A stretch of DNA of 64,000 bases from Kaustia mangrovi (GCF_015482775.1 NZ_CP058214.1:2151001-2215000); one strand, 5' to 3'; positions 1-8,635 are shown, counted from the stretch's first letter. The notes: generated by a model from the sequence alone, not told the origin. Made by a program: numbers and translations.

Positions 1-267
1 CCCCGGCACCCCTACACCCAGTCGCTTCTTGCCGCGATCCCCAAGGTGAACGGTCCCCGGGTCACCGAGACCTTCTGGCTGGAGGGCGAACCTCCGGACG
101 CCGCGCGACTGCCGCCGGGATGCCGGTTCCAGAGCCGCTGCCCGCATGTGAGGCCGATCTGCAGGCAGGAGGATCCGGCGGATCGTGTCATGGACGGCCG
201 TACGGTCGCCTGCCATTTCGCCGGCGAGATCGCGCCGCCCGCGGCAAGGGAACGGACGAACGCATGA
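1..267 (+). CDS. Peptide-type ABC transporter ATP-binding protein, C-terminal end (partial)
   Basis: Only the last 88 codons are present, read in frame from base 1. The visible part starts with the HPYTQSLLAAIP segment found after the ATPase core of Opp/Dpp-type ATPases. It ends with the oligopeptide/dipeptide transporter C-terminal region, seen as a CRFQSRCPHV Cys-containing motif and a later AC. The Walker motifs lie upstream of the window. The TGA overlaps the ATG of the next gene (ATGA), so it is probably the last transport gene of an operon that continues into the SDR and MFS genes. The substrate cannot be inferred from this fragment. Confidence 0.88.
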   Translation, partial: PRHPYTQSLLAAIPKVNGPRVTETFWLEGEPPDAARLPPGCRFQSRCPHVRPICRQEDPADRVMDGRTVACHFAGEIAPPAARERTNA

Positions 268-932
268 GCAAGGTCGCCATCGTGACGGGAGGCGGCCGCG
301 GCATCGGCCGGGGCTGCGCCCATGAACTCGCCAGACAGGGTCTGGACATCGTGCTCGTCGACCTGATCGAGGAGGATCTCGCGCGGACCCGCACCGAGAT
401 CGAGGCCATGGGCCGGACCGGACGGATCGATGTGCTGGTCAACAATGCCGGCCGGTCCAACGACCGGGGCATTCTGGAAATCGACGAGGAGGCGTTCGAC
501 CGCACCATCGCGATCAACCTCAAGGGCGCGTTCAACTGGACGCACGCCGTGGCCCCCCACATGATGGAGCGCCAGACGGGGCGGATCGTCATGATGTCGT
601 CGCTGAACGCCTATTCCGGCGGCGTGACGAGCGCGGTCAGCAAGTTCTCCTACACCGCCGCCAAGGCCGGGCTTCTGGGCATGACGCGGGCGCTCGCCAA
701 GGAGCTCGCGCCCCATGTGCTGGTCAATGCGGTCTGTCCGGGCGTGATCGAGACCGAACGCGGCAACGCCATGATCCACGCCCGCAAGGACGAACTGGTG
801 GCCGGCATCGCGCTGGGCCGCACCGGCACACCCGCCGACGTCGCCCAGGCGGTGGCCTTTCTCGCATTGTCCGAACCCTGCTTCGTGACCGGCCAGGACA
901 TCGTCGTCGACGGCATGCAATGGATCGCCTGA
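264..932 (+). CDS. Short-chain dehydrogenase/reductase with an apparent internal deletion
   Basis: This is a classical SDR oxidoreductase of 222 residues. It has the TGGGRGIG nucleotide-binding motif at about residues 8-15, an NNAG motif, the catalytic Ser in MSS, the YTAAK catalytic Tyr-Lys pair, and the PG motif after it. Classical members have about 250 residues. The missing length lies between the first alpha/beta unit (ending near EAMGR) and GRIDVLVNNAG. Normally 25-30 residues there carry the Asp-Val that contacts the adenine ring. The reading frame is intact. The start is set by the ATGA overlap with the preceding ABC gene, and the 3' end overlaps the MFS start. The substrate is unknown, and cofactor binding may be impaired. 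Confidence 0.85.
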   Translation: MSKVAIVTGGGRGIGRGCAHELARQGLDIVLVDLIEEDLARTRTEIEAMGRTGRIDVLVNNAGRSNDRGILEIDEEAFDRTIAINLKGAFNWTHAVAPHMMERQTGRIVMMSSLNAYSGGVTSAVSKFSYTAAKAGLLGMTRALAKELAPHVLVNAVCPGVIETERGNAMIHARKDELVAGIALGRTGTPADVAQAVAFLALSEPCFVTGQDIVVDGMQWIA

Positions 933-2164
933 CCCGGATCGGCGGGGCGGCCCGGCCCTGGGTGCCGCTCGTGGTCTTGGTTACCCTGGTCCAGGCGGTG
1001 CTCGCGCTGATGAGCCGGACCCTGCCGATCTTCGGAATGCCGCTGACGGAAACCGGCGGCATGCCCCCGGAGGCGGTCGGCCAGCTCTCCTCCGCGACCA
1101 GCTTCGGCAGCATGGTCTTCTTTCTCTGGGGCCCCGCCCTCCTTGCCGGGGTCCAGCCGCTGCGCCAGCTCCAGCTCGGCTGTGCGACGGCGGCGCTCGC
1201 GATGCTCGCCTGCGCGGCGGGGCGATGGGAGGGGATGCTGCTCGCCGCCTTCCTGATCGGCTTCGGCTACGGACCGTCCGCACCGGCGGGCAGCGATCTC
1301 CTGATGCGGATCGTGCCCAGGGGACGGCGCGCAACCATATTCTCCATAAAGCAGGCCGGCGTCCCTCTGGGCGGGCTGGCCGCGGGCCTTCTGCTGCCCG
1401 CCGTCGCCGCCCGCTTCGGCGGGGTCACGGCCGCATTGGCAACCGCCTCCGGCCTGGCAATGGCGACAGCCTTCGCACTCGGCTTCTGGAGCGGCACGGC
1501 GGAGTCCACCGCGTCCGCGCGCGGCGCGAAACCGCTTCACGACCTGGTTCTGGCGCCGGTCCGGCTGCTGGCGCTGGTGCTGTCCTCGCCGCGGCTGCGC
1601 CTCGTGACCGCGGCCGGTTTCGCACTGGGTATCGCGCAGGGCATCGTGATGGGGTTCTATCCGGTCTTCCTGAGCGACCATGCCGGCTGGTCCGTGGCCG
1701 CCGCGGGCGCCGCCTTCGCCCTGCTTCAAGGCATCGGCGTCCCGGGACGGATCGTCATGGGCTGGCTCAGTGACCGCATGGGCGAGCCGGTCCGTGCGAT
1801 GGCCGGCCTCTGCTTCGCATCCGGCCTCACCATGATCCTCCTGACCACTATCGGCCCGGACAGTTCCGCCGCCCATGTCGGCCTGCTGTCGGCGCTCGCG
1901 GGCCTCACCGTGGTCTCCTGGAACGGCGTGTTCCTGACGGGCCTGGCCGAGGCCGCCCCCGAAGGCCGGGTCGGCGAGATCACGGCCGCCGGAACCTTCG
2001 TCCTCTTCAGCGGCTACGTGGTCTGCCCCCTGATCATCCAGGCGGTGTTCACCGCGACCGAGGGGTACACGACCGGTCTTCTGATCTCCGGGGCCACCCC
2101 GCTGCTGGCCGGCCTGGCCCTGATTGCCGGCCATGTCCGCCACGCCTCGAAACCGCCGGCCTAG
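920..2164 (+). CDS. MFS transporter
   Basis: This 414-residue integral membrane protein has about twelve hydrophobic segments and a charged central loop near residues 190-205, the usual two-times-six layout of the major facilitator superfamily. A GWLSDRMGEP segment after the middle matches the conserved loop between helices 8 and 9 (related to the GxxxDRxGR signature). The ATG lies inside the last codons of the SDR gene, so the two are translationally coupled. The order ABC transporter, SDR, MFS suggests uptake and oxidation of one small organic substrate, but nothing in the sequence identifies it. The stop codon TAG is also the first base triplet of a dispersed repeat. Confidence 0.85.
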   Translation: MDRLTRIGGAARPWVPLVVLVTLVQAVLALMSRTLPIFGMPLTETGGMPPEAVGQLSSATSFGSMVFFLWGPALLAGVQPLRQLQLGCATAALAMLACAAGRWEGMLLAAFLIGFGYGPSAPAGSDLLMRIVPRGRRATIFSIKQAGVPLGGLAAGLLLPAVAARFGGVTAALATASGLAMATAFALGFWSGTAESTASARGAKPLHDLVLAPVRLLALVLSSPRLRLVTAAGFALGIAQGIVMGFYPVFLSDHAGWSVAAAGAAFALLQGIGVPGRIVMGWLSDRMGEPVRAMAGLCFASGLTMILLTTIGPDSSAAHVGLLSALAGLTVVSWNGVFLTGLAEAAPEGRVGEITAAGTFVLFSGYVVCPLIIQAVFTATEGYTTGLLISGATPLLAGLALIAGHVRHASKPPA

Positions 2165-2200
2165 ACCGCTTTCAGGACAGGTGGGCACCGCTTTTGCGGC
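2162..2200 (+). repeat. Dispersed 3'-end repeat, copy 1
   Basis: The segment from the MFS stop codon TAG onward reads TAGACCGCTTTCAGGAC and continues with GTGG and ACCGCTTTT blocks. It matches about 32 of 38 bases of a second copy at 34410-34371 on the other strand. Both copies begin exactly at the TAG stop of a gene and run in that gene's direction. The element fills most of the gap between two convergent genes, so a 3'-end or termination role is possible. Similar elements are common in Hyphomicrobiales genomes, which is a recollection and was not searched. Confidence 0.5.
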
Positions 2201-2231
2201 TGGAAAACGCGGCAGTCAAAGGACATGCGCC

Positions 2232-2699
2232 CTAGGCTGGCCGGCCTTCCATGAGCCGGAGCGGCTCGTAGATCATGACCGTCTGGCCGTGCTGGTTGCG
2301 GACGGTGTTGCGTGTGCGCACGAGCCCGCGGGAGCCCTTGCTTTCCTTGCGGACCTCCAACACCTCGATCTCCACGTCGAGCGTGTCCCCGGCGACAGTC
2401 GGGCCCTTGATGTCCATCGTGGTCCCGAGGAAGGCCAGGCCGGTTTCCTGGGCGGTGGCGTTCAGGGCCAGCCCCTCCGCCACGGCGAACACCAGGGCAC
2501 CCGGCGCGGGCTCCCCCTTGATCGCCGACGCCGTGCGCCGGTATTCCGCATTGGTGAAGAGAACCTCCACCATGCCGGCCAGACCGACGAAATTGCCGAT
2601 GTCGGACGAAGTCACCGTCCGCCCGTAGGTCAGATACCGGGCGCCCGGCACCATGTCCTGCCAGTAGAAGCCGCGCCCCAGGCGCTCCGGCGCGCTCAT
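2232..2699 (-). CDS. MaoC-like hot-dog fold hydratase (second of two)
   Basis: This 155-residue protein has the MaoC/R-hydratase layout. An N-terminal motif [12 protein letters not shown] is followed by a [15 protein letters not shown] segment and a hydrophobic helix. Then comes a strand region [19 protein letters not shown], characteristic of hot-dog acyl-CoA hydratases and dehydratases. It overlaps the preceding MaoC gene by ATGA and closes the operon. Two adjacent single-domain MaoC proteins may form a heterodimer, as in some 2-enoyl-CoA hydratases acting on branched or dicarboxylic acyl-CoAs; that is an inference. The actual substrate is unknown. Confidence 0.82.
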   Translation of the reverse strand: MSAPERLGRGFYWQDMVPGARYLTYGRTVTSSDIGNFVGLAGMVEVLFTNAEYRRTASAIKGEPAPGALVFAVAEGLALNATAQETGLAFLGTTMDIKGPTVAGDTLDVEIEVLEVRKESKGSRGLVRTRNTVRNQHGQTVMIYEPLRLMEGRPA

Positions 2700-3163
2700 T
2701 CCGGCACCGCCGGCGCGGGCCGTGCCCGCATGAGGGCCGCGCGCGTGCAGGAGGCCACGAGCACGCCGTCCTGGTTGAAGGCGCGATGCTCGAACTCGAC
2801 GATCCCCTGCCCGGGCCGCGATTTCGACGGCCGCGCCGAGACCACCTCCGTCTCCACCCCGAGCGTATCGCCGTGAAAGACCGGATGGGGGAACGACACC
2901 TCGCGCATCCCCAGATTGCCGAGGGTCGTGCCGAGCGTCGTCTCGTGAACGGAGATGCCGATCATCATGCCAAGCGTCAGGAGCGAGTTGACCAGGGGCT
3001 GTTTCCACTCCGTCGCCCCGGCGAAATGCCGGTCGATATGCAGGGGCTGCGGGTTCATGGTCTGCACGGAAAAGCCCACATTGTCGGCCTCCGTGACCGT
3101 GCGCGTGATGGCATGGCGGATCACCATGCCGGGCTCGAACTCCTCCAGCCACAATCCGGCCAT
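2696..3163 (-). CDS. MaoC-like hot-dog fold hydratase (first of two)
   Basis: This 155-residue protein begins [20 protein letters not shown], followed by TEADNVGFS and a long helix with NPQPLHID. This is the usual MaoC layout, with catalytic Asp and His candidates in TEAD and LHID. The C-terminal strand [16 protein letters not shown] is typical of the fold. The ATG follows the stop codon of the CoA-transferase gene without a gap. The neighbours suggest that the CoA-transferase activates an acid taken up by the TRAP system and this enzyme hydrates the enoyl-CoA. The pathway is an inference, because no lyase or dehydrogenase gene is present to complete it. Confidence 0.85.
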   Translation of the reverse strand: MAGLWLEEFEPGMVIRHAITRTVTEADNVGFSVQTMNPQPLHIDRHFAGATEWKQPLVNSLLTLGMMIGISVHETTLGTTLGNLGMREVSFPHPVFHGDTLGVETEVVSARPSKSRPGQGIVEFEHRAFNQDGVLVASCTRAALMRARPAPAVPE

Positions 3164-4375
3164 TCAGCTGTCCTCCCGTGTTCCCGTGCCGGCCGCGCGG
3201 ACGATGCCGCTGGCGATGAAGCCCTCCGCCTCCTCCTCCCCGAAGCCGAGCTCGGCGAGCAGCGCGCGGGCATCTCCTCCCAGCTCTGGCGGCGGCGCGT
3301 CGGGCGCCTCGCCGGCGCCCCGGACGACGACGGGCTGGGGCACCGACCGCGCCCGCGTGGGCAGACCGTCCGTCGGGCGGAAGAAGCCGACGGCCTGCAG
3401 ATGCTCGTCGGCGAGAAGGTCCTGCAGCGAATTCACGCGCGAATGGGGCACGTCGATCCGCTCGAAGGTCGCGATCCACTCCTCCGTGGTCCGTTCCGGC
3501 ATGTGCCCGGAGAGGATCTCGTACATGTCGCCGACATGGCGCGAGCGTTCGGTGGCATCCTGGAACCAGGGTTCCCCGGCGACATCGGCGCGACCGATCT
3601 CCTCCAGGACGCGCCGCCAGTGCGCCTCGGTGTAGGGCAGGACGGCGATCCAGCCATCGGCGCTGCGGAACGGCCTGCGATGGCGGTTGAGGAGACGCTG
3701 ATAGCCCGGCCGGGCCGCCTCGTCGAAACTCGCGGCGGCGAGATGCTCCGTCATGACGAAGGACGTCATCGCCTCGAACATCGGCACCTCGATCTCCACG
3801 CCCCTGCCGGACTTCTCGCGTCCGTAAAGAGCCGCCGAGATCGCCTGGGCGGCATAGATGGCGGTGATCTTGTCGGCGATCACACCCGGCACATAGGCCG
3901 GGTCCGCGCCCGTATAGGTCGGCAGCCAGGCGATGCCGGAGGCGGCCTGGATCACGTCGTCATAGGCCGGCCTCGCGGCATAGGGCCCCTCGCTGCCGAA
4001 CCCGATGGCCGAACAGTAGATCAGGCGCGGATTGAGCGCGCGCAACGCCTCCGGCCCGAGCCCGAGGCGCTCTATCGCCTGCAGGCGCATATTGTGCAGG
4101 AAGACATCCGCCTCCGCGACGAGGCGGCGCACGATGTCGCGCCCCTCCTGCGTCTTCAGGTCTATGGCGATGCTCTTCTTGTTGCGGTTGCTGTTGGCGA
4201 ACATGGAGCTCTCGCCCGCCGGCGAGCGCGGATCGACATAGCGAGCGAGGTCTCCGGCAGGGGCTTCCACCTTGACGACGTCGGCGCCGAAATCGGCGAG
4301 CATCTGCCCGGCCATCGGACCGAGCACGATCGTGGTCATCTCCACGACCCGGACCCCTTTCAATAGATCGAGCAC
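3164..4375 (-). CDS. CaiB/BaiF class III CoA-transferase
   Basis: This 403-residue protein starts LDLLKGVRVVEMTTIVLGP and has VKVEAP and a central YDDVIQAASG motif holding the conserved Asp that forms the acyl-anhydride in class III CoA-transferases. It then continues with the family's small domain, including SADGWIAV. The start is GTG at 4375, chosen because GGAGG lies six bases upstream and no ATG gives the conserved N-terminus. The enzyme moves CoA between a donor acyl-CoA and a free acid in the cytoplasm. It sits between a TRAP receptor gene and two MaoC hydratases, so it probably activates the imported acid. The specific substrate is not deducible. Confidence 0.9.
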   Translation of the reverse strand: MLDLLKGVRVVEMTTIVLGPMAGQMLADFGADVVKVEAPAGDLARYVDPRSPAGESSMFANSNRNKKSIAIDLKTQEGRDIVRRLVAEADVFLHNMRLQAIERLGLGPEALRALNPRLIYCSAIGFGSEGPYAARPAYDDVIQAASGIAWLPTYTGADPAYVPGVIADKITAIYAAQAISAALYGREKSGRGVEIEVPMFEAMTSFVMTEHLAAASFDEAARPGYQRLLNRHRRPFRSADGWIAVLPYTEAHWRRVLEEIGRADVAGEPWFQDATERSRHVGDMYEILSGHMPERTTEEWIATFERIDVPHSRVNSLQDLLADEHLQAVGFFRPTDGLPTRARSVPQPVVVRGAGEAPDAPPPELGGDARALLAELGFGEEEAEGFIASGIVRAAGTGTREDS

Positions 4376-4434
4376 GTAAGACCTCCGGATATGAGGGCGG
4401 AGGCGGCGCCGCTGGCCGCCCCCCGCCCGGGACT

Positions 4435-5484
4435 TCAGATGCCCTGTTCGCGCAGCTTCCGCACTTCGGCGCGGAAATCGGAGAGGATCTCGCTGCCCTT
4501 CTTGCCGCGGGAATCGAGCGCGGACGCCCAGTCCTTGGCGACGGTGGCGAAGGCGTCGTCGAGCTTTGCCTTGTCCTCCTCGCTCAGCGCGAAGACGTCG
4601 GCACCGCCATCGGCGAGCGTCTCCGCCAGCTCGCCCTCGGCCGTGTCGAAGGCGGAGCAGGCGCTTTCCGTCACCTCGCGCCCGACGCGGGTCAGCACCT
4701 CCTGGATGTCCTCCGGCAGGCTGTCCCACTTGGTCTGCGAGATCGCGTAGGTGATGCCGACCGTCCCGAAATTCGCGTTGCTGGTGGCCGACCCGACGAT
4801 CTGGTCGAGGCCGTAGGAATAGGTCGAGGTGAAGGGCAGCAGCGCGCCGTCGATCGTCCCCTTGGTCATCGCGTCGAAGATCTCCGGCGGGGTCATGCGC
4901 ACGGGCGCGGCGCCGACGGCCTGCAGGGAGAGCTCCATCGCGCCCGGATTGGAGCGCATCTTCTTGCCCGCGAAATCGGCGAGCGACGCAACGCCGGCCC
5001 GTTTGGAGAAGATCGCCTGATAGGGGGACAGGGCGACGTTATAGAGAACGCGGACCCCGTTGGGCTTGAACTCCAGCTCGTCCAGCTTGCCGCCGGGCCG
5101 CACGAGCTCGGCGAAGGCGAGCGAGCCCTCGCAGGACGAGGCGATCTCGCCCGGCAGCTCGACCACGCCGCCGAGCGGCATCTTCTCGGAGACATAGGAC
5201 GGCACGATATAGCCGATATCGGCGATGCCGGCCTGCGTGATCGAGAGAATGTCCTTCGCCTTGGCGAGCTGCTGGGCGGGATAGTGCTCGAACGCGACGC
5301 GGTCGCCCAGCTCCTCCTTGACGCGCTCCATGAAGACTTCGGTCGTGTTGCGGGTGATGATGTGCGCGGCGGGCAGGCTGTCGGCGATCTTGAGCGTCAC
5401 CTCCTGGGCCGTGGCGGTCCCGGTCGTCGCGGCCGTCGCGGCCAGCGCGGCGGCCAAAGCGAAAGATGTCAGTCCTGTCTTCAT
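4435..5484 (-). CDS. TRAP transporter solute receptor, DctP family
   Basis: This 349-residue precursor has a Sec signal peptide (MKTGLTSFALAAALAA, predicted cleavage after ATAQ). The mature part starts EVTLKIADSLPAAH, as in DctP-type periplasmic receptors. A conserved Arg/Asn region (KKMRSNPG) and the MTKGTIDGALLPF segment match the ligand-binding lobe. It delivers a carboxylate to the DctQM membrane complex encoded just upstream. It is an odd operon member in being separated from dctQM by the cupin gene. The ligand is unknown; the CoA-transferase downstream points to a carboxylic acid. Confidence 0.92.
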   Translation of the reverse strand: MKTGLTSFALAAALAATAATTGTATAQEVTLKIADSLPAAHIITRNTTEVFMERVKEELGDRVAFEHYPAQQLAKAKDILSITQAGIADIGYIVPSYVSEKMPLGGVVELPGEIASSCEGSLAFAELVRPGGKLDELEFKPNGVRVLYNVALSPYQAIFSKRAGVASLADFAGKKMRSNPGAMELSLQAVGAAPVRMTPPEIFDAMTKGTIDGALLPFTSTYSYGLDQIVGSATSNANFGTVGITYAISQTKWDSLPEDIQEVLTRVGREVTESACSAFDTAEGELAETLADGGADVFALSEEDKAKLDDAFATVAKDWASALDSRGKKGSEILSDFRAEVRKLREQGI

Positions 5485-5514
5485 CGTTTCCTCCTCGAAG
5501 ATTTTCGGGTCTTG

Positions 5515-5919
5515 TCAGCACTCCACGCGCGCGCCCTCTCCATAGGGCGGCGCGTAGCAGATCAGGACGCGAACGGGCCCGTCCCCGATCGCGGTGAAGG
5601 TGTGCGGCATGTCGGCGGGGAAGAAGCAGCACTCCCCGGCCCCGATCTCGCGGGCGAGACTGCCGATCTCCACCCGCGCCCGGCCCTCCAGCATCCAGCA
5701 GAACTGGTCGATGCCGGGGTGGAGATGCGCCGAGGCTCCCTCGCCCGGCTCGATCCGGCCGATCAGGACCTCCATCTGGGTCGCCCCGGTCTCCGGCGAG
5801 ACGAGCCTGCGGTTGACCGTGCCGCTGTGGCCGCGCGGCGAATAGGGCTCGGCGTCGGCCTCGCGCATGAAGAATTTCTCGGGATCGATATGGGCAGCCT
5901 TGGCGGCATGGTCGGTCAT
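5515..5919 (-). CDS. Small single-domain cupin protein
   Basis: This 134-residue cupin has motif 1 as ASAHLHPGIDQFCWMLEG (metal ligands His, His and Glu/Gln positions partly altered) and motif 2 as GECCFFPADMPHTF. Single-domain cupins may be isomerases, dioxygenases or ligand-binding proteins. The start at 5919 follows a GAGGAAA ribosome binding site. It lies between the TRAP membrane subunit and receptor genes, so it probably acts on or senses the imported substrate. The enzymatic role cannot be assigned from sequence alone. Confidence 0.85.
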   Translation of the reverse strand: MTDHAAKAAHIDPEKFFMREADAEPYSPRGHSGTVNRRLVSPETGATQMEVLIGRIEPGEGASAHLHPGIDQFCWMLEGRARVEIGSLAREIGAGECCFFPADMPHTFTAIGDGPVRVLICYAPPYGEGARVEC

Positions 5920-5936
5920 GGGTTTCCTCCTCGGGA

Positions 5937-7223
5937 TCAGTCGATCGTGCCGGGCAGCCACAGGACGAGCCCGGGCAGCGCGACCAGCAGGGCGAGCACG
6001 ACGAGATGGGCGACGACATGCGGGGCGACGCCCCGGAAGACCTCCGCCAGCGGCCGCTCGGCATAGCGCGTGACCACGAAGATGTTCATGCCGAGCGGCG
6101 GCGTGATCATCCCGACCTCCGCCGCGACGACGACGAGGACCCCGAACCACACCTCGTCGAAGCCGAGGCCGGTGATCGCGGGAACCATGATCGGGACCGT
6201 CAGGATCAGGATGGCGAGCTGGTCCATGAAACAGCCGAGCAGCAGGTAGAACACGATGATCCCGGCCATGATCACGTATGGCGACACGTCGAGCCCCGTG
6301 ATCCAGCCGACGAAGGCCGGCGTGATCTGGCCAAGCGTCAGCACATAGCCGAAGACATGCGCGCCGATGATGATCAGGAAGATCATGCAGGTCGCGCGGA
6401 CCGCACGCGCGAGCGCGCCCCACAGGCTCCTCAAGGTCAGGGTGCGGAAGGCGGCGGCGATCAGGAAGGCACCGAACGCGCCGAGCCCCGCCGCCTCGGT
6501 GGGCGTGGCGATGCCGAGATAGATCGATCCGGTGACGCACATCAGGAGAAGCAGCATCGGGCCGATCTCCTTCAGCGCGCGCAGCTTGTCGCGCATCGGC
6601 CACGCCCTGGCGACGGGCGCGATCTCCGGGTTCCGCCCGATGAGCACGTAGATCGTCGCAATGATCGCGAGCGTGACGAGGATGCCCGGAATGACGCCGC
6701 CGATCAGCAGGTGCGCGATATTGGCCTCCACGATGATGCCGTAGAGGACGAGTGCGATGGAGGGCGGGATCAGCATGGCGAGCGTGCCGGAGACGGCGAC
6801 CACGCCCGCGGAGAACTTCGCCTCGTATCCGGCCCGCCGCATCGCCGGGATCGACGTCGACGACAGGGCGGCGGCCGCCGCGGTCGACGAGCCGGAGATG
6901 GCGCCGAAGCCCGCGCCAGCCAGTGCCGTGGCCACCGCGAGCCCGCCGGGAAGCCGCCCCACCCACACCGTGATTGCGCGGAACATCCGGTCGGCAATGC
7001 CGCTGACGATGACGAACTCGGCCATCAGGATGAACAGGGGAACGGCGATCAGCTCATAGCTGTTCGTCGTCGACAGGGGCGTGGTGGACAGAACGGACAG
7101 CGCGCTGTTGAAACCCACGATGGCCATGAGCCCGGCAAGGCCGGTGAAGGTCAGCGCGAATCCGACCGGGACGCCCAGCAGCAGAAGGGCGAGCAGGCCG
7201 GCGACGACGGCAAGCGAGATCAT
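5937..7223 (-). CDS. TRAP transporter large permease, DctM family
   Basis: This 428-residue membrane protein starts MISLAVVAGLLALLLLG and has about twelve hydrophobic segments. It carries conserved DctM segments such as LIAVPLFILMAEF, GFGAISGSSTAAAAAL and MLIPPSIALVLYGI. It forms the Na+-coupled transport channel with DctQ. The ATG overlaps the stop of dctQ by four bases (ATGA), so the two are translationally coupled. Confidence 0.94.
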   Translation of the reverse strand: MISLAVVAGLLALLLLGVPVGFALTFTGLAGLMAIVGFNSALSVLSTTPLSTTNSYELIAVPLFILMAEFVIVSGIADRMFRAITVWVGRLPGGLAVATALAGAGFGAISGSSTAAAAALSSTSIPAMRRAGYEAKFSAGVVAVSGTLAMLIPPSIALVLYGIIVEANIAHLLIGGVIPGILVTLAIIATIYVLIGRNPEIAPVARAWPMRDKLRALKEIGPMLLLLMCVTGSIYLGIATPTEAAGLGAFGAFLIAAAFRTLTLRSLWGALARAVRATCMIFLIIIGAHVFGYVLTLGQITPAFVGWITGLDVSPYVIMAGIIVFYLLLGCFMDQLAILILTVPIMVPAITGLGFDEVWFGVLVVVAAEVGMITPPLGMNIFVVTRYAERPLAEVFRGVAPHVVAHLVVLALLVALPGLVLWLPGTID

Positions 7224-7747
7224 ACCGTGAGCTCCTCGTCCGCCTCTGTCGCGGGCTGCTTGCCGGTGACCACAGCGATGGCCGCCTCCACCGCCCTCGC
7301 GGCGCAGACGAGGATCATCGAGACCGATCCGACAGGCACGAGCGCGTAGCTCGCCCAAGCCGGCCAGGGAATGATGCTCGCGATCATCTCGTCATTGGCG
7401 AAGCTCTGCCAGGCGCGCTCCCAGGAGACCCAGAACAGCAATCCGAAGATCCACAGGCCGATCAGCGCGGAGACGAGCTGCGACAGCGACTGCAGCCGGG
7501 CGGGCATGGACACCATGAGAATGTCGACCGCCAGATGCTCGTTGCGCCAGTAGGTCGGGCCGAAGCCGAAGAAGAACACCGCCGGGGTGAGATAGAGCAC
7601 CACGAGATCGTGGGCGAAGAAGATGGGCGTGCCCGCGCCGTAGCGCAGGGCCACGTCGGCCACGACCAGCAGGGTCAGGGCGGCGAGCGCGACGACCGAG
7701 ACGCCGGTGAACGCGCCGTCCACGATGGACATCGTCCGGGCGATCAT
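7220..7747 (-). CDS. TRAP transporter small permease, DctQ family
   Basis: This 175-residue protein has four membrane helices, with VADVALRYGAGTPIFFAHD and the loop FGPTYWRNEHLAVDI conserved in DctQ proteins. It associates with DctM and docks the receptor. Its start overlaps the stop of the IclR gene, so regulator and transporter are one transcription unit. The C-terminal tail is acidic (EADEELTV). Confidence 0.9.
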   Translation of the reverse strand: MIARTMSIVDGAFTGVSVVALAALTLLVVADVALRYGAGTPIFFAHDLVVLYLTPAVFFFGFGPTYWRNEHLAVDILMVSMPARLQSLSQLVSALIGLWIFGLLFWVSWERAWQSFANDEMIASIIPWPAWASYALVPVGSVSMILVCAARAVEAAIAVVTGKQPATEADEELTV

Positions 7748-8499
7748 GCCGCCGACCAGCCATCGTCGACCTGCGCCCGGATCGCGCGGATCGTGTCGGC
7801 AAGGACTTCGGCGATCTCCTCGTGGCGCCCCTGCATCCGGTAGTTGGGCCCGGCGACCGACAGGCCGAGCTGCTGGCCCGCGACCTCGAGCAGCATGCCG
7901 ATGCCGGAGACCTCCGGGGTGTATTCCGTGGCGTTGAGGAACCAGCCGCGCGCGCGCCCGTCCCGGATATTCCGCATCAGGGCGTCGATATCCGTGATCG
8001 AGGTCCTGGCCGCGCCGGAGAAGTCGATCCTCTTCAGTTCGCGCTCCAGCACATCGTCGGGGAGCGCGGCGAGGATCGCCTTGCCCGACGAGATGGCATA
8101 GACGGGCCGCGTCTCGCCGGGGCGGGCGGAATAGCGCACGCCCTTCGGGGATTCGAGCGTGTCGAGATAGATGACGTTGTCGCCGTCGCGCGCGGCGAGC
8201 AGCACCGTCTCCCCGGTCCTGTCCCTGAGCTCGCCCATATGATCGCGGACGAGGCCGAGCACCGGATCGCCGTCGAGAATGGACCGGCTGACATCGTACA
8301 TCCGCCGGGTGGGGTAGAAGCCGCCGCGCCGGCGGACCTCGAAGAGATAGCCGCGGTGCCTGAGCGTCGCCACGAGATTGCTCGTGCTCGACAGGGGCAG
8401 GTCCAGCGTCTCGGAAAGCTGGGTGAGCGTCGCGGGCTTCCGGGCCTGCGCGAAATACTCGAAAAACCGCAGAACGTTATCCGCCTGGCGGACCGTCAT
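7744..8499 (-). CDS. IclR family transcriptional regulator (operon head)
   Basis: This 251-residue protein has an N-terminal winged helix-turn-helix, with TLTQLSETLDLPLSSTSNLVATL as the recognition region and a wing at RGYLFEV. The C-terminal IclR effector domain includes YSARPGETRPVYAISSGKAILA. The start is placed at 8499 (MTVRQ) and not the ATG at 8505. The GGGAGG ribosome binding site touches the 8505 ATG with no spacer but lies six bases from 8499. It heads the TRAP/CoA-transferase operon, so it probably controls its own operon through the palindrome at 8574-8589. The ligand may be the imported acid. Confidence 0.92.
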   Translation of the reverse strand: MTVRQADNVLRFFEYFAQARKPATLTQLSETLDLPLSSTSNLVATLRHRGYLFEVRRRGGFYPTRRMYDVSRSILDGDPVLGLVRDHMGELRDRTGETVLLAARDGDNVIYLDTLESPKGVRYSARPGETRPVYAISSGKAILAALPDDVLERELKRIDFSGAARTSITDIDALMRNIRDGRARGWFLNATEYTPEVSGIGMLLEVAGQQLGLSVAGPNYRMQGRHEEIAEVLADTIRAIRAQVDDGWSAA

Positions 8500-8573
8500 C
8501 GGCATCCTCCCTGCCGCCTTGCGTCCGGCGCCCGCATCTGCGGGTCGCCCCGGATCGCGATGGCGTCCTTATT

Positions 8574-8589
8574 CTTCACATATGTGAAG
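8574..8589 (-). promoter_or_regulatory. Candidate IclR operator: 16-bp perfect palindrome
   Basis: CTTCACATATGTGAAG reads the same on both strands and lies in an AT-rich island 74 bases upstream of the IclR start. IclR proteins bind short palindromes of this type near the promoter they control. It falls just downstream of the candidate -10 box at 8611-8606, a position suited to repression. Binding by this regulator is an inference. Confidence 0.6.
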
Positions 8590-8605
8590 TTTTATTCCTG
8601 TATAT

Positions 8606-8635
8606 GGATTAAACAGATCGGACGGCCCGCGTCAA
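8606..8635 (-). promoter_or_regulatory. Possible sigma-70 promoter of the IclR/TRAP operon
   Basis: On the minus strand TTGACG (8635-8630) is followed after 18 bases by TAATCC (8611-8606). The -35 box is good and the -10 box is weak. The palindromic operator lies immediately downstream, about where transcription would start. Confidence 0.35.
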
